From a bacterium (GTDB taxonomy: Bacteria > Desulfobacterota > GWC2-55-46 > DRQE01), in assembly GCA_027017505.1 (NCBI GenBank), contig JALUQR010000043.1, forward strand, positions 1-5,619: a stretch of 5,619 nucleotides of DNA, written 5' to 3'. The notes below the pieces were generated by a model. It was not told the DNA's origin and did not search any database. It saw nothing but the letters and a program-made list of their open reading frames with translations. Below are positions 4,888 through 5,619 of the stretch, piece after piece. A program made the translations under genes and the position numbers. How positions within the stretch are numbered: the stretch's first letter is position 1; every line of letters starts with the position of its first letter.

Positions 4888-5619
4888 ACACCTGGGCATA
4901 CATAGCCATCTACTGTGCAATGGCATCGGTGGTGGTGGCAATGCTTGTGGGAGTAGAATACAGAAGATACCCCATACTGGTATCCCTGCTTCTTGTCGGA
5001 TGTGTCACGGGCTACAGGTGGATTGAGTCAGGACACCCTCCAATACTGGGCACATTCGAGGAAACCCTCATGGCCTCGCTTACACTGCTTGTAACATCCC
5101 TTGCCCTCCACAGAAGAGAAGCCTTCTCTGTGTACACCCTGGGTATGGCCATTTTTGTCTTGCTTTATGGCCTGTTTTTTGATACTCAAATAAGGCCACT
5201 TGTAATATCTGAAAAGAGCCTTCTGGTCTACTTCCATGTGCTCTTTGCCTGGATTGGCTACGGCATCTATACGGTGTGTTTTATTGCCTCGGTGCATGTT
5301 CTGGCTGGCAGTGCCCACAGAGACAGGGATATTGTAAGATGGGTTTTTGAAAGGGGCATACTTTACGGCCTGGCTGCACAGAGTATATCGTTCTTTATAG
5401 GTTCCTATTACTCATCGAGACTGCACGGAAGCTGGTGGATGTGGGATACCGTGGAGTATCTGTTCGTTGTAAGCTGGCTTCTGTATGCGGTGGCACTGCA
5501 CGGCAGAATCCTTCTGGGATGGAGGGAAAAGAAGGTGGCGGTATGGCTGATGACGGCCTTTGTTGCAACGGTAATACTCTACTGGGGGCTTATATACATA
5601 CCGTGGACAACATACCATG
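4884..5619 (+). CDS. ccsA: CcsA/CcsB heme-handling cytochrome c assembly protein, 3' end missing
   Basis: The reading frame from TTG 4884 stays open to the window edge (245 codons). It encodes a polytopic protein with about eight hydrophobic segments (roughly 5-24, 30-47, 61-76, 84-99, 113-140, 159-175, 190-213, 218-239). The heme-binding tryptophan-rich loop is present as HGSWWMWDTVE (Trp184, Trp185, Trp187, Asp188), the WWD signature of the CcmC/CcmF/CcsA superfamily. His118 in YFHVLFAWIGY and His206 in ALHGRILLGW flank it, as expected for the heme ligands. GHPPILGTFEE (50-60) matches the conserved early loop. The final YIPWTTYH lies where short CcsB proteins end, so probably only a few to some tens of residues are missing. 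The TTG overlaps the resB stop as TTGA, implying coupled translation of the two complex subunits. The TTG start and missing stop would make simple gene finders miss it. Confidence 0.9.
   Translation, partial: MNTWAYIAIYCAMASVVVAMLVGVEYRRYPILVSLLLVGCVTGYRWIESGHPPILGTFEETLMASLTLLVTSLALHRREAFSVYTLGMAIFVLLYGLFFDTQIRPLVISEKSLLVYFHVLFAWIGYGIYTVCFIASVHVLAGSAHRDRDIVRWVFERGILYGLAAQSISFFIGSYYSSRLHGSWWMWDTVEYLFVVSWLLYAVALHGRILLGWREKKVAVWLMTAFVATVILYWGLIYIPWTTYH

Overview
The window reads as a compact stretch of bacterial chromosome with a clear envelope, thiol and heme theme: a periplasmic serine protease, a small membrane protein, a thioredoxin-fold lipoprotein, a BchE-type radical SAM enzyme, and a System II cytochrome c assembly pair. 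A lipobox, a secreted HtrA protease and ResB/CcsA together suggest a bacterium that matures c-type cytochromes outside the cytoplasmic membrane. The BchE-like enzyme carries an oxygen-sensitive cluster, which suggests anaerobic metabolism. Codon use is distinctive: ATA is common for Ile, AGG/AGA dominate Arg, and CTC/CTT are common for Leu. That would fit an anaerobic or thermophilic lineage such as Nitrospirota or a former deltaproteobacterial group, but this is a guess from style and no phylogenetic marker is present.

Layout. Positions 1-279 (minus) hold the first 93 codons of an unidentified exported or membrane-anchored helical protein. Positions 280-414 are a divergent promoter region. 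Positions 415-1473 (plus) encode an HtrA/DegQ-type protease with one PDZ domain. A short gap (1474-1567) holds a weak hairpin and a strong extended -10 promoter that starts a three-gene operon with overlapping stops and starts: a 78-residue CxxC/two-helix membrane protein (1568-1804), a TlpA/ResA-like lipoprotein (1801-2283) and a BchE-family B12-binding radical SAM protein (2283-3764). A 130-base gap (3765-3894) carries an imperfect direct duplication. The last block is resB (3895-4887) followed by ccsA/ccsB (4884 to the window edge), which begins at a TTG codon overlapping the resB stop.

How the genes may work together. ResB and CcsA form the System II heme export and cytochrome c synthase complex, which needs reduced apocytochrome CXXCH cysteines. 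TlpA/ResA-type lipoproteins commonly supply that reductant, so the lipoprotein is a plausible partner although it sits in a separate operon. The BchE-like enzyme acts, in its characterised relatives, on a Mg-porphyrin. Its presence beside heme-handling genes without other chlorophyll genes in view is the most interesting point of the window. No RNA gene, CRISPR array, insertion sequence or phage gene was found.
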